A stretch of DNA of 45,962 nt from Leptolyngbyaceae cyanobacterium M33_DOE_097 (GTDB lineage: Bacteria; Cyanobacteriota; Cyanobacteriia; Leptolyngbyales; Leptolyngbyaceae), in the NCBI GenBank assembly GCA_015296075.1, contig DVDV01000401.1, positions 1 through 45,962 of the forward strand, written 5' to 3'. The first letter of the stretch is position 1. Each line of letters begins with the position of its first letter. Below the pieces are notes generated by a model. That model did no database searches, was not told the DNA's origin, and was given only the letters and a program-made list of their open reading frames with translations. Of this stretch, positions 27,059 to 35,806 are shown piece by piece. Both the position numbers and the translations under genes were made by a program.

Positions 27059-27529
27059 CTAGGTGCGAGCCTGTTTGAGTAACTCGACCATCTCGGTCTG
27101 CTTGTTATCGGCGGCCCAGATCAAGGCTGTCCAGTTGTTTTGGTCTTTAGCGTTGAGGTCTGCGCCATGTTCTAGCAGCAGGGTGGCGGTTGCGATCGCA
27201 CCTTTAGCAGCGGCGGCCATCAGTGCTGTCAGACCAAATTGGGTTGTGGCGTTGAGGTTCGCTCCATTGGCCAGGAGGGCTTGCAAAATTTCGGTTTGGT
27301 TGGCAGCAGCGGCCTCCATCAAGGGTGTCCAACCGTCGGCATCGGTGCCATCAGGGTCTGCACCATGTACTAGAAGCTGGTTAATCGCTGGCAAATTACC
27401 CGTTTCAGCCGCGAAAATCAGGGCAAGCTGACCGTCTGCATCGACTGCGTTGGGGTTACTGCCAGCTTTCAGTTCAGATTCTAAACTTGCTAAATCTTGG
27501 TTTTGGATCGATTGAATCAGCGAACTCAT
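27059..27529 (-). CDS. ankyrin repeat protein
   Basis: Four to five ankyrin repeats cover nearly the whole protein; the pattern G-x-T/A-A-L-x-x-A-A-x-x-G is clear (for example DADGWTPLMEAAAANQTEILQALLANGANLNA). Such proteins bind partner proteins; the partner is unknown. There is no signal peptide. The frame reaches a TTG at 27535; the ATG at 27529 is preferred (about 156 residues). Convergent with pbpC (37-base gap) and divergent from the LpxB-related gene (84-base gap). Confidence 0.9.
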   Translation of the reverse strand: MSSLIQSIQNQDLASLESELKAGSNPNAVDADGQLALIFAAETGNLPAINQLLVHGADPDGTDADGWTPLMEAAAANQTEILQALLANGANLNATTQFGLTALMAAAAKGAIATATLLLEHGADLNAKDQNNWTALIWAADNKQTEMVELLKQART

Positions 27530-27613
27530 ACGCAAAAAAGGGGAATACGAGAATCAAGCCGGATCATACTGGCGGCGATTGTATTGTATCCACACTATGC
27601 AAAAATCGGAGTC

Positions 27614-28867
27614 ATGCAACAGCCGATTGATATTCTCATTTTGTCGAATGGGCCAGGTGAGTTAGCAACCTGGGTCAAGCCTGTAGTGCGTGAGTTGCGT
27701 CAGCAGTTGGGCGACGATCGCACTCAGGTTCGCATCTCTGTGGTGCTATCTCCCTGTGCTAATGCCAGCGGTCGAGAAGCGGCGATCGCACAAAGTTACC
27801 CCGAAGTGGATCGGGTGCAGGCCGCGAGTGATTTCTTTCCCTTTTTGGTGTGGGGCAAAACGGCTGACAATTGGGATTGGCGCAGTCAAGGCGTGGTTTT
27901 GTTTTTAGGCGGTGATCAGTTTTTTCCGGTTGTGATTGGCAAACGGCTGGGCTATCGCACAGTCATTTATGCTGAGTGGGAAGCCCGTTGGCATCGCTGG
28001 GTAGACCACTTTGGTGTGATGAATGACCAGGTAATCAACCATGTTAAGCCGGAGTTGCGGCATAAGTTTGCGGTGGTGGGTGACTTGATGGCCGAGGCAG
28101 GGCAGGTGGCCGATGGTGAGAAAACAGCGCACAATGATGCGCCCCTGATCGGCATTCTTCCCGGTTCTAAAGCGATGAAGCTGGTCTTAGGGATGCCACT
28201 CTTTTTGGCGATCGCGGAGCATATCAAGGCGGCTTATCCCAACGCACGGTTTGCGATTCCGGTTGCACCCGCTCTTTCTTTCGAGGCTCTGGCCGCATAC
28301 GGCAATCCCGCACAGAATGCCATCATTCGCAAGTTCGGCTGGGCAGAGGTTGAGTTGGTCAAACCGACAGGGGCGGATGCCTACCTCAAAACAGGCAAGG
28401 GCTTGCACGTTGACTTGTGGCGCGAGTTTCCAGCTTATGCGCGGTTGTCTGACTGTACTTTTTGTCTGACAACCGTGGGGGCAAATACAGCCGAGTTAGG
28501 CTCTCTGGGGGTGCCAATGTTTGTGATTTTGCCGACGCAGCAGTTAGATGTGATGCGGGCGTGGGATGGCATTCCGGGCCTGCTGGCAAACTTGCCGGGA
28601 GTGGGTTCAACCTTCGCCAAAATGATCAACCGGCGCTTTTTGGCAAAACGAGGCTTATTGGCTTGGCCAAATATTTGGGCAAACAGCGAAATCGTGCCCG
28701 AACTGGTTGGCGAACTCGACCCCAAAGAAGTTGCAGATCAGATCGTGACCTACCTCAACCAACCTAAACAATTGGAAGCCATGAGATCTCGCCTGCGCCA
28801 AGCCAGAGGTACTCCCGGAGCTGCCCAAAAGCTGGTTCATCTGGTCAAACAGGCAGTCTCTCAATGA
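27614..28867 (+). CDS. lipid-A-disaccharide synthase-related protein (TIGR03492 type)
   Basis: A glycosyltransferase-fold protein: the N-terminus has DILILSNGPGELATWVKPV, the middle VVGDLMAE and GILPGSKAMKL, and the C-terminus CLTTVGANTAELGSLGVPM and QQLDVMRAWDG. This pattern is typical of the cyanobacterial LpxB-related family, which is separate from true LpxB, and its reaction is unproven. About 417 residues from the ATG at 27614; the upstream extension to 27497 overlaps the ankyrin gene and is not conserved-looking. It ends 41 bases before the convergent lyase gene. Confidence 0.85.
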   Translation: MQQPIDILILSNGPGELATWVKPVVRELRQQLGDDRTQVRISVVLSPCANASGREAAIAQSYPEVDRVQAASDFFPFLVWGKTADNWDWRSQGVVLFLGGDQFFPVVIGKRLGYRTVIYAEWEARWHRWVDHFGVMNDQVINHVKPELRHKFAVVGDLMAEAGQVADGEKTAHNDAPLIGILPGSKAMKLVLGMPLFLAIAEHIKAAYPNARFAIPVAPALSFEALAAYGNPAQNAIIRKFGWAEVELVKPTGADAYLKTGKGLHVDLWREFPAYARLSDCTFCLTTVGANTAELGSLGVPMFVILPTQQLDVMRAWDGIPGLLANLPGVGSTFAKMINRRFLAKRGLLAWPNIWANSEIVPELVGELDPKEVADQIVTYLNQPKQLEAMRSRLRQARGTPGAAQKLVHLVKQAVSQ

Positions 28868-28908
28868 TCAGAGAATCGATCTGCTTTGTTGAATCCGCCA
28901 TAACAACA

Positions 28909-30138
28909 TCAAGCTACACCAACTGCCGCGATCGCGGCTTCCAATGCGATCGCTACATGCGTCCAATGCGTCCCACCCTGACAGAAGACGACGTAGGGTT
29001 CGCGCAGGGGGCCATCGGCAGAAAACTCAGAGGTGCTGCCATCAATGAAAGTGCCGCCTGCCATCACCAACTCGCTTTCATACCCTGGCATCTCGGCGGG
29101 TATCGGCTCCAGGTAAGACCCAATCGGAGAATGCTGCTGAATCGCCTTGCAAAACGCAATGATTTTCTCAGGGCTACCCAGCTTGATCGCCTGAATCACA
29201 TCACGGCGAGGATCCATCGGTGCTGGATTGACGGGATACCCCAACTGCTCAAACACATAGGCGGTGAGATGGTTTCCCTTCTTCGCTTCCCCGACCATCT
29301 GTGGGGCCAAAAACAAGCCCTGAAACAGCAACCGATTCTGATCGAAGGTTGCCCCCCCGGAACTGCCAATTCCAGGAGCGGTGAGCCGACAGGTTGCCAA
29401 CTCGACCAGATCTTCGCGGCCTGCCACATATCCCCCAGCGGTGGCGATCGTCCCACCTGGATTTTTAATCAATGAACCGGCCATTAAATCAGCTCCGACA
29501 GCTGTTGGTTCTAACGTTTCAACAAACTCGCCATAACAATTATCGACAAAGCAAACTGTATCTGGATTTTGTTGCTTGACCAAATGGATGATTTTTTGGA
29601 TATCTGCGATCGCTAAACTTGACCGCCAGGAATAGCCACAGGAGCGTTGAATCAGCACCATGCGCGTTTCGGGTTTCACAGCAGTTGCTAACAAGTGCCA
29701 GTCCACTGTGTCAGAATGTGAAAGAGCAAGTTCGCGATAACGGATGCCAAAGTCTCTTAAAGAGCCTTGATTACTTCCGCGCTTACCAATCACTTCTTCT
29801 AATGTATCGTAGGGGGAACCAACGACTGCCAATAGCTCGTCACCCGGACGCAGCACCCCATACAGTGCACAGGCGATCGCATGCGTTCCTGAAACAAATT
29901 GCACTCGTACTGCAGCTGCTTCGGCTCCTACAATTTCTGCAAAAACTTGGTCTAAAACTTGCCGCCCCAAATCACTATGCCCATAGCCAGAAACCCCGGC
30001 AAAATGGTGCGTTCCAACCCGGTGATTGCGGAAAGCTGTTAAAACTCGGCTAAGATTCTCCTTGACCTGAGTATCAATACCAGAAAAAATTTGAGATAGT
30101 GCCTGCTCTGCTTGCTCAATTAAGCGATTACTTTCCAT
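28909..30138 (-). CDS. PLP-dependent methionine gamma-lyase family protein (aluminium-resistance type)
   Basis: Fold type I PLP enzyme of the cystathionine beta-lyase / aluminium-resistance family. Features: GYGHSDLGR, FVSGTHAI, VCFVDNCYGEFVE, and the PLP lysine K225 in SLIKNPGG. The C-terminus has AGGTFIDGSTSEFSADGPLREPY. The 409 residues are typical. It probably cleaves sulfur amino acids, but the natural substrate in cyanobacteria is unknown. It is convergent with the LpxB-related gene and divergent from desC. Confidence 0.9.
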   Translation of the reverse strand: MESNRLIEQAEQALSQIFSGIDTQVKENLSRVLTAFRNHRVGTHHFAGVSGYGHSDLGRQVLDQVFAEIVGAEAAAVRVQFVSGTHAIACALYGVLRPGDELLAVVGSPYDTLEEVIGKRGSNQGSLRDFGIRYRELALSHSDTVDWHLLATAVKPETRMVLIQRSCGYSWRSSLAIADIQKIIHLVKQQNPDTVCFVDNCYGEFVETLEPTAVGADLMAGSLIKNPGGTIATAGGYVAGREDLVELATCRLTAPGIGSSGGATFDQNRLLFQGLFLAPQMVGEAKKGNHLTAYVFEQLGYPVNPAPMDPRRDVIQAIKLGSPEKIIAFCKAIQQHSPIGSYLEPIPAEMPGYESELVMAGGTFIDGSTSEFSADGPLREPYVVFCQGGTHWTHVAIALEAAIAAVGVA

Positions 30139-30269
30139 CTGTTGTCGTTTAGGGCGTAGGGCGCATGGGTGCTCACTTAGGTTTCAAGGGTTCTCACTCG
30201 AAACCGCTGACTGAGCGAATGTGTATTGTCGCTTAGAACAGGCACTCTGATCCACATTGAGATGAATGA

Positions 30270-31085
30270 ATGACTACTGCAACCCATAAAACTCTTCCAC
30301 TCGACTGGTCGGTCATAATTTTCATGACCGCAATTCACCTGATTGCCTTGCTGGCATTTTTACCAGGTAACTTTAGTTGGTCGGCTGTATTTTTGGCCCT
30401 GTTTTTACACTGGGTGACAGGCGGCTTGGGGATCACGCTCGGTTGGCACCGTTTGGTGAGTCACCGCAGCTTTCAAACCCCCAAATGGTTAGAGTACCTC
30501 CTGGTATTTTGTGGCACGTTGTCGATGCAGGGAGGCCCAATTTGGTGGGTGGGTTTGCACCGCCATCATCACCTCTACTCTGACCAGAACAATGACCATC
30601 ATGATTCTAATAAAGGTTTCTGGTGGAGCCACATGGGCTGGATGATGCGCGACGTACCTGCCGAACATGAAATCGATCGCTTTACAAAAGATATTGAAAA
30701 CGACCCAGTTTACAAGTTTTTTGATGATTATTTTTTAGGCATTCAGGTTGCGTTGGCTGTCGTGCTTTACCTGATTGGTGGTTGGTCATTTGTACTGTGG
30801 GGCGTTTTTGTGCGTCTGGTTGCGGTTTACCACTGCACCTGGTTAGTTAACAGTGCCACCCACAAGTTTGGCTACCGCACCTATGAGTCAGGCGATCGGT
30901 CTACAAACTGCTGGTGGGTCGCTCTACTGGCTTATGGTGAAGGTTGGCACAATAACCACCATGCGTTTCAATACTCAGCCCGACATGGCTTGAAGTGGTG
31001 GGAAATTGACATGACCTGGATGATGATTCGTCTGTTGCAGATGCTCGGTTTAGCTACCAAAGTGAAGTTGGTTGAATCTAAATAA
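30270..31085 (+). CDS. desC: acyl-lipid delta-9 fatty acid desaturase
   Basis: Thylakoid and plasma-membrane enzyme that puts the first cis double bond into lipid-bound stearoyl chains, using ferredoxin as electron donor. All three histidine boxes are present: HRLVSH (60-65), HRHHH (97-101) and HNNHH (227-231). Four hydrophobic helices surround them. The 271 residues and the start MTTATHKTLPLDWSV fit DesC. Expression of such genes is often raised in the cold; no regulatory motif was identified here. Good terminator downstream. Confidence 0.95.
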   Translation: MTTATHKTLPLDWSVIIFMTAIHLIALLAFLPGNFSWSAVFLALFLHWVTGGLGITLGWHRLVSHRSFQTPKWLEYLLVFCGTLSMQGGPIWWVGLHRHHHLYSDQNNDHHDSNKGFWWSHMGWMMRDVPAEHEIDRFTKDIENDPVYKFFDDYFLGIQVALAVVLYLIGGWSFVLWGVFVRLVAVYHCTWLVNSATHKFGYRTYESGDRSTNCWWVALLAYGEGWHNNHHAFQYSARHGLKWWEIDMTWMMIRLLQMLGLATKVKLVESK

Positions 31086-31131
31086 GTAACTCATTCACAA
31101 CATCCAAAAGTTACTGAAGTAAATGTTTTAG

Positions 31132-31165
31132 CTCCTCAGAATCTTAAAGATTCTGGGGAGTTTTT
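31132..31165 (+). terminator. intrinsic terminator after desC
   Basis: CTCCTCAGAATCT (31132-31144) pairs with AGATTCTGGGGAG (31148-31160) with one G-T pair, followed by five T. A textbook Rho-independent terminator, 46 bases after the stop codon. Confidence 0.9.
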
Positions 31166-31433
31166 GTAGTGGTTTGCATTTGTTCCATGGTGACCGCTTA
31201 GGTGAGTGACAAAGTATCTGAGAAGTGTTGTAGATTCTGGAGGCTTCCCTCAAATTTTCTCCATCGCAGAACTGTAACTTAAAGTCTCTCTTGTGAGAGT
31301 GAAGATCTAGTTTAGGACTGAATTTCTTAACTTTTAAGAGATCCTTTAATACTTGAAAGAGCCTGGAGAAGGTGAATTAATTCAAAGTTTCAATGAATTT
31401 AACAGCAATTGAAGCTGTACCTAAAGGACAAAA

Positions 31434-31559
31434 ATGGGTGAGAGTAAAAGCTATCGTTTTCTTATGGGGTTGCCGTCTTATCAGAGGTTGCTGTTAGCCC
31501 CTTATTTCTTCTTGAAAACGAGCGTATGCTATCCATTTTTGCGCTGGCATAGTCTGTGA
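31434..31559 (+). CDS. possible micro-protein (41 aa)
   Basis: An ATG preceded by CTAAAGGACAAAA (AAAGGA seven or eight bases upstream, a good Shine-Dalgarno) opens 41 codons to TGA. The product starts MGESKSYRFLMG and is rich in aromatic and basic residues (PYFFLKTS, PFLRW). It is not a recognised family. The ribosome binding site is its main support. Confidence 0.28.
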   Translation: MGESKSYRFLMGLPSYQRLLLAPYFFLKTSVCYPFLRWHSL

Positions 31560-31838
31560 TTGGATATAGATATTGATATTGTCTGAACTAAGGAACCTGG
31601 TGATGCGATGAATCGTCTAATCAAATATTCCGATTAACTTTGAGAGCGCCCTTTGTCGAACTCTAGTTTGTTAATCTAAAAGTCCTCTTAAACCTGGTTT
31701 TCTATGCTGATATATAACAAGTTTGAGTTGGGTCTTACCGCATTCAAATAACCAATAGCGCTACTTGCGCTTCGCGCGTCAATATAAGTAGCTGGGTACA
31801 ATTAAACTACGCCGACTGAGGGAATGGAGCGGTTAGCG

Positions 31839-31934
31839 ATGCTGAGTCGAATTTTGTTGAAAGTAGGTTTTTTAGCAATTATCGACAGCCTTTTGGGGAA
31901 ATTGCTAAACCTGCTCTCTAAACAGGGAAATTGA
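31839..31934 (+). CDS. possible amphipathic micro-protein (31 aa)
   Basis: ATG to TGA, with GGAG about ten bases upstream. The product MLSRILLKVGFLAIID... continues with SLLGKLLNLLSKQGN and would be a hydrophobic or amphipathic helix with a positive charge. Such peptides include type I toxins, regulators and small membrane subunits. It lies 158 bases before the glycosyltransferase. Unproven. Confidence 0.28.
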   Translation: MLSRILLKVGFLAIIDSLLGKLLNLLSKQGN

Positions 31935-32092
31935 TCGTGTAATCCACGTTGGCTTAGGGGCTCATCACCTGATTCAATTTACCAAGGAGTGCGCTCAAGG
32001 TAGGGAGGCGTCGTCGTTCTCTCGCAACGACTCAAAGATCGCTCAAACTTCTCCTCTAGCGGCTCTAAGTATGGTTGTTTTGAGGATGTGAA

Positions 32093-33097
32093 ATGACGAT
32101 TGATCGAGAAGTGGGGTCTATCTTCCCCACATTTTCAATTATTCTTGAGACAGAAAACCTAACAAATGCTGACATTCGAGGCTTGGAGCGATCGCTCAAT
32201 TGCTTAGCCCGACAAACCCCTGCACCGACTAACGCTAATGAAGTCTTTTTGATCGATAGTGGTGATACGCCGCGTGAGCTACTCAAGATACTCTGCCAGA
32301 AGTTTGATTGGCTGCAAGTGTTAACGGTGCGACCTGGCACCACGTACTATCAGGCAAAGATGGTAGGCGCTGAGCAGGCAACGGGTGAAGTTATCGTCTA
32401 CTACGACTCTGATTGCTTATATAACGATAATTGGCTCTCCTTAATCCTTCAACCTTTCACCTTGGGGAATGAGATTCAAATTGTGGCAGGCGAGACAATG
32501 ACGCTTGGCAGGGGCCCTTATGGTACCGCAATGTCACTCGTCTACATCTTTCCTCAATTCACCCACGAGACTGAGCTAACAACCACTCGACACTACTTTC
32601 TCAATAACGTTGCGTTTAGACGTGATCTCTTACTGCGTCACCCAATTCCGACCGATTTACCGCTTTACCGGGGCAATTGCGTCGTTCATGCGCATGACTT
32701 GACGCATCAGGGTTACACCATTTGGAAACAACCCCTTGCAAAGACGTTGCATGCTCCTCCAAATGGCTTTTCGCACTTTCTGTGGCGATTTTTGTTAATC
32801 GGTTATGACTACTACTGGCAAAAAGAGATTCTGCGCGATCGCTACACTCCTGCACGTTCTGCGCGAAAGGCTCCGTCAAAGCGTGTGAAGGTTCCGGGTG
32901 CAGAAAGCAAGTTAGGCGTTTTTCGCGATCGTGTCCAGAAAATGCTCATCAACAACCCGCGACATATGTTGTATCTTCCACTAGCGTTACCAATTACGCT
33001 GGTTGCGGCGCTATTGATTTATGTTGGGTATTTAATGACGCAAATGAACCATAAATTCTTGTTGACGACCTACAATCAAATCCTGGGTGAGGCTTAG
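32093..33097 (+). CDS. family 2 glycosyltransferase, membrane-associated
   Basis: The N-terminal GT-A domain starts FSIILETENL and has the metal-binding D105-S-D107 in VYYDSDCLYNDNW. A later segment FLNNVAFRRDLLLRHP fits the acceptor side of the fold. A basic linker leads to one or two C-terminal hydrophobic segments (LYLPLALPITLVAALLIYVGYLM). The enzyme probably adds a sugar to a lipid or polysaccharide at the cytoplasmic membrane; the donor and acceptor are unknown. It is alone on the plus strand with a hairpin terminator about 140 bases after it. Confidence 0.82.
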   Translation: MTIDREVGSIFPTFSIILETENLTNADIRGLERSLNCLARQTPAPTNANEVFLIDSGDTPRELLKILCQKFDWLQVLTVRPGTTYYQAKMVGAEQATGEVIVYYDSDCLYNDNWLSLILQPFTLGNEIQIVAGETMTLGRGPYGTAMSLVYIFPQFTHETELTTTRHYFLNNVAFRRDLLLRHPIPTDLPLYRGNCVVHAHDLTHQGYTIWKQPLAKTLHAPPNGFSHFLWRFLLIGYDYYWQKEILRDRYTPARSARKAPSKRVKVPGAESKLGVFRDRVQKMLINNPRHMLYLPLALPITLVAALLIYVGYLMTQMNHKFLLTTYNQILGEA

Positions 33098-33397
33098 TAG
33101 GAGTTCAACTGGGTGATTTTATACTTGAATGTATGACGACAAGTGACTTGTTGGATTCAGACACAAAGACTGCTCTTCTACATGAATTTGTAAAGTATCA
33201 ACCGCTAGATAACTTCAAACAACTAGGTTAGTCGATCACGGGATGACGGGGGGATATGATGCTCTTGTCATCCTTTTCCTACAAAAGCCGCTTCAAAATT
33301 CAGGTAGGGTTGCTCTATCAAGAGTTGGCTCTCTCTACGCTTCTCTGTCGCTGTCTTTTCAGCCTATTGTAATTACTTGTACGTTATTGCCAAACCG
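33098..33397. other. intergenic interval with terminator
   Basis: Holds the terminator at 33241-33277. A 32-codon frame at 33133-33231 (start MTTSDLLDSDTK) has no ribosome binding site and is not accepted. A TTG start for the following gene at 33377 is less likely than the ATG at 33398. Confidence 0.4.
33241..33277 (+). terminator. hairpin terminator after the glycosyltransferase
   Basis: GGATGAC (33241-33247) pairs with GTCATCC (33267-33273), followed by TTTT. The loop is long (19 bases) but the position is right. Confidence 0.55.
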
Positions 33398-34585
33398 ATG
33401 CCCAATTACCCTTCCATCGTGATTCATCAGAAAAAAATTGATGCTATCAAACGGTTTCACCCCTGGATTTTTTCGGGTGCTTTAAAGACACAACCTGATG
33501 ATTTACCGGATGGCGCTGTTGTCGAAGCCTATAGCCAAGCGGGTGAATATTTGGCAACTGGCTTTTATACAACTGGTAGCATTGCCATTAAAATTCTGTC
33601 GTTTGAGAAAGTTCACGACGTTCGCACCCTGATTGTTGAGCGCATCCAGCAAGCGTATGCCTTACGAGAGCGGCTGGGTTTCACTCAAGAGGGCAGCACC
33701 AACTGCTATCGTCTCGTTAACTCTGAAGGCGATCAACTGCCAGGGTTAATTATCGACTGGTACAATGGCACAGCCGTTTTACAAGCTCACGCGCTGGGCA
33801 TCTATCAACTGCGCGACGCGATTATTGATGGGTTACAACAGGTCTATGGCAGTGACCTAAAAGCCGTGTATGACAAGAGCGCTGCTACGCTTGGTAAAAA
33901 AGCCCGGACTGAAGTACAAAACGAGTATTTGTATGGTGCTAAAACAGAAGGGATTGTTTTAGAAAATGACCACCGTTTTTTAGTCGATTGGGAGACGGGA
34001 CAGAAAACGGGATTTTTCCTTGATCAGCGCGAAAATCGAAAGCTGCTGGGTCATTTTGCAGCCGATAAAAAAGTGCTAAATGCTTTCTGTTACTCAGGCG
34101 GGTTCTCGGTCTATGCGATCGCCGCTAATGCCAAGGTTGTGCATTCGGTTGATAGCTCAACTCGTGCGATCGAAGGGCTAGAAACAAATCTCCAGCTCAA
34201 TCCTGCAACCGACACGCAACACATCACCTACGCAGAAGACGTGTTTACCTTCTTAAAAGACTGCGATAGTGACTATGACGTGATTGTGCTTGATCCGCCT
34301 GCATTTGCCAAAAGCTTATCGGCGCGACATCAAGCGATGCAGGCTTACCGACGCCTCAATTTACAAGCTTTTTCAAAGCTCAAAAAAGGAGGGATTTTAT
34401 TTACCTTCTCTTGTTCTCAGGTTGTTGGTACTGAGCATTTTACTGGGGCTGTTACGGCTGGGGCGATCGATGCAGGCCGAGAAACACGAGTTTTGTATCA
34501 TCTTGATCAACCAGCAGATCACCCAACCAGTATCTATCATCCTGAAGGACGATACTTGAAGGGTCTCGTCTTAGCAGTCAATTAA
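33398..34585 (+). CDS. class I SAM-dependent rRNA methyltransferase, RlmI type
   Basis: The RlmI/YccW family methylates 23S rRNA cytosine (m5C1962 in E. coli). N-terminal PUA domain (IVIHQKKIDAIKRFHPWIFSGAL), an intermediate segment with NCYRLVNSEGDQLPGLIIDWY, the SAM-binding start VLNAFCYSGGFSVYAIA, and the catalytic DPPAFAKS. The Cys in FTFSCSQ is the usual second motif. About 395 residues from the ATG at 33398; the TTG at 33377 adds seven residues with no support. The exact rRNA position in cyanobacteria is assumed from the family. Confidence 0.88.
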   Translation: MPNYPSIVIHQKKIDAIKRFHPWIFSGALKTQPDDLPDGAVVEAYSQAGEYLATGFYTTGSIAIKILSFEKVHDVRTLIVERIQQAYALRERLGFTQEGSTNCYRLVNSEGDQLPGLIIDWYNGTAVLQAHALGIYQLRDAIIDGLQQVYGSDLKAVYDKSAATLGKKARTEVQNEYLYGAKTEGIVLENDHRFLVDWETGQKTGFFLDQRENRKLLGHFAADKKVLNAFCYSGGFSVYAIAANAKVVHSVDSSTRAIEGLETNLQLNPATDTQHITYAEDVFTFLKDCDSDYDVIVLDPPAFAKSLSARHQAMQAYRRLNLQAFSKLKKGGILFTFSCSQVVGTEHFTGAVTAGAIDAGRETRVLYHLDQPADHPTSIYHPEGRYLKGLVLAVN

Positions 34586-34666
34586 CGGTTAAGACGTAAC
34601 CAAGCACCACCCAAACGAGAGAGGGTCCTCAACTCAATTCCCTCAAGCCTGGAGGATGAGGCTCAA

Positions 34667-35176
34667 TTACTGCCGCTTTCTGGTTGAAGGGGTTTTAGCA
34701 GCCGTCTTTGTTGCAGTTGTCTTTTTAGCAGCTGCGCGTGTTGCTGGCGCTGTCGAAGCAGCTTTTGGTCTTCTGCCACGCTTAGGAGCTTCTGCTGGAG
34801 CTGATTCATCTGAAGTGGCTGGAGAGGTGTCAGGCGCGATTTCAGACAGCTCTAATTGCTCAACGGCGTCTTTAGACTTGCTGCTTCGGCGACCCTTGCC
34901 ACTCGTAGAGGAGCGTTTGCCAAGAGGGATGTAGCTCTTTAAGGTAAACGCACTGATTTTCATACCTTGCTTAGTCAGCATCGCTGCCAACTCATCATAG
35001 GTATAACCTTTGCTGAGAGCGTCTTTCAGAGAATCGTGTAGACGACCAACCGCTTCTTTTAACGAAAAATCATCTTTTGCTTTTTCAGGCAGGGTTTGTA
35101 AGAACTCCTTTGCTTGTTCAACTGACTCTGGTGTAACCAGCGTTGCACGGGACTTTCTTGTAGTGCTAGGTGCCAT
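34667..35176 (-). CDS. histone-H1-like, AT-hook-containing protein with helical N-terminal domain
   Basis: Residues 1 to about 85 form a helical domain containing SKGYTYDELAAMLTKQGMKISAFTLKSYIP, which resembles helix-turn-helix segments seen in MobC-like and other small DNA-binding proteins. The C-terminal half is low in complexity: Ser/Lys-rich, then an acidic patch, then K-R-G-R-R-P-K (AT-hook-like) and an Ala/Lys/Thr-rich tail with TKTAAKT repeats, as in bacterial H1-like proteins. It probably binds DNA as a nucleoid protein or regulator. I cannot give a specific target. Convergent with the RlmI-like gene; the long non-coding stretch lies upstream. Confidence 0.75.
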   Translation of the reverse strand: MAPSTTRKSRATLVTPESVEQAKEFLQTLPEKAKDDFSLKEAVGRLHDSLKDALSKGYTYDELAAMLTKQGMKISAFTLKSYIPLGKRSSTSGKGRRSSKSKDAVEQLELSEIAPDTSPATSDESAPAEAPKRGRRPKAASTAPATRAAAKKTTATKTAAKTPSTRKRQ

Positions 35177-35495
35177 TGGTAATTTAATAAAAACAGAACT
35201 TGTTTATTTTAGTCACAAAATTGGTAGATAGAACGCTCTTTTTTTAGTCTGCTGCATTTATTTAAGAAATCTTGCCCTAAATCGTTGGAATCACATACCT
35301 AATGTTTTTCATTTGTTGAGCAAAGTTTCGCAGTCAGATCTTTTGATCACCCCTAACCCACCCTCGCCAGATCAACCAATCTATAACTTCCTCTAGATCC
35401 TTTTCTGTCAGTTGCAAGTGGTGCAAGTACACCCCTAAAAGGTACTTCTAGGATGGTAGAGAGCAAGTTAAAGTATTCACATTTATGGAAATGTT

Positions 35496-35647
35496 ATGAC
35501 AAGCTAACCGTTCTAAGCCGAGTTAGCTTGTCATCGTCTCCTTATTTTGCCCAACTTAGAGGCCGTGAGATTTCAGCCCCCCCCCAGCCGAGCATGGGTT
35601 ACCTGGATGGTTAGCGTCTGCGGCTTCTCAAACTCCCTGGCTCGGCT
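35496..35647. ncRNA. candidate structured RNA or regulatory element
   Basis: ATGACAAGCTAAC (35496-35508) and GTTAGCTTGTCAT (35522-35534) form a perfect 13-bp stem with a 13-base loop. Further on, AGCCGAGC (35586-35593) pairs with GCTCGGCT (35640-35647), an 8-bp GC-rich stem around a 46-base loop. GGGTT (35596-35600) could also pair with AACCC (35649-35653) as a pseudoknot. No known RNA family was recognised (not tmRNA, RNase P or SRP RNA). Strand and transcription are unknown. Confidence 0.35.
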
Positions 35648-35749
35648 CAACCCAGCGCGCACAATAACAGTCCCAAATGCTTGATGACATAGGAGCTGTG
35701 TATGCAAAGCTGCTGCAGGCAACCGCTTCAAGATTTAGATAGGAACACT

Positions 35750-35806
35750 CTAGTAGTTCATCAAAAGAACTGTGCCGGGCCGATAATGACTGAGCTATTG
35801 GTCATT
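35750..35806 (+). repeat. 57-bp dispersed repeat, copy 1
   Basis: Matches the copy at 42401-42457 in 50 of 57 positions by eye, same orientation. The shared core is CTAGTAGTTCA...CAAAAGAACTGTGCCGGG. Within it AGTTC and GAACT form a small stem. After it comes an imperfect tandem of GGTCATT-like units (35800-35828). Confidence 0.75.

Larger units (their letters stand above)
31166..32092. other. 0.93-kb interval without an established gene
   Basis: AT-rich, with two possible micro-ORFs (31434-31559 and 31839-31934, listed separately). A small stem-loop lies at 31761-31791: CTACTT pairs with AAGTAG and encloses GCGC-TTC-GCGC. The rest shows nothing I can name. It is unusually long for a spacer in this window, so an unrecognised RNA or small protein is possible. 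It ends at the start of the glycosyltransferase gene. Confidence 0.4.

Noticed and set aside
33133-33231. 32-codon frame after the glycosyltransferase
   Set aside because: No ribosome binding site; polar, unremarkable product.
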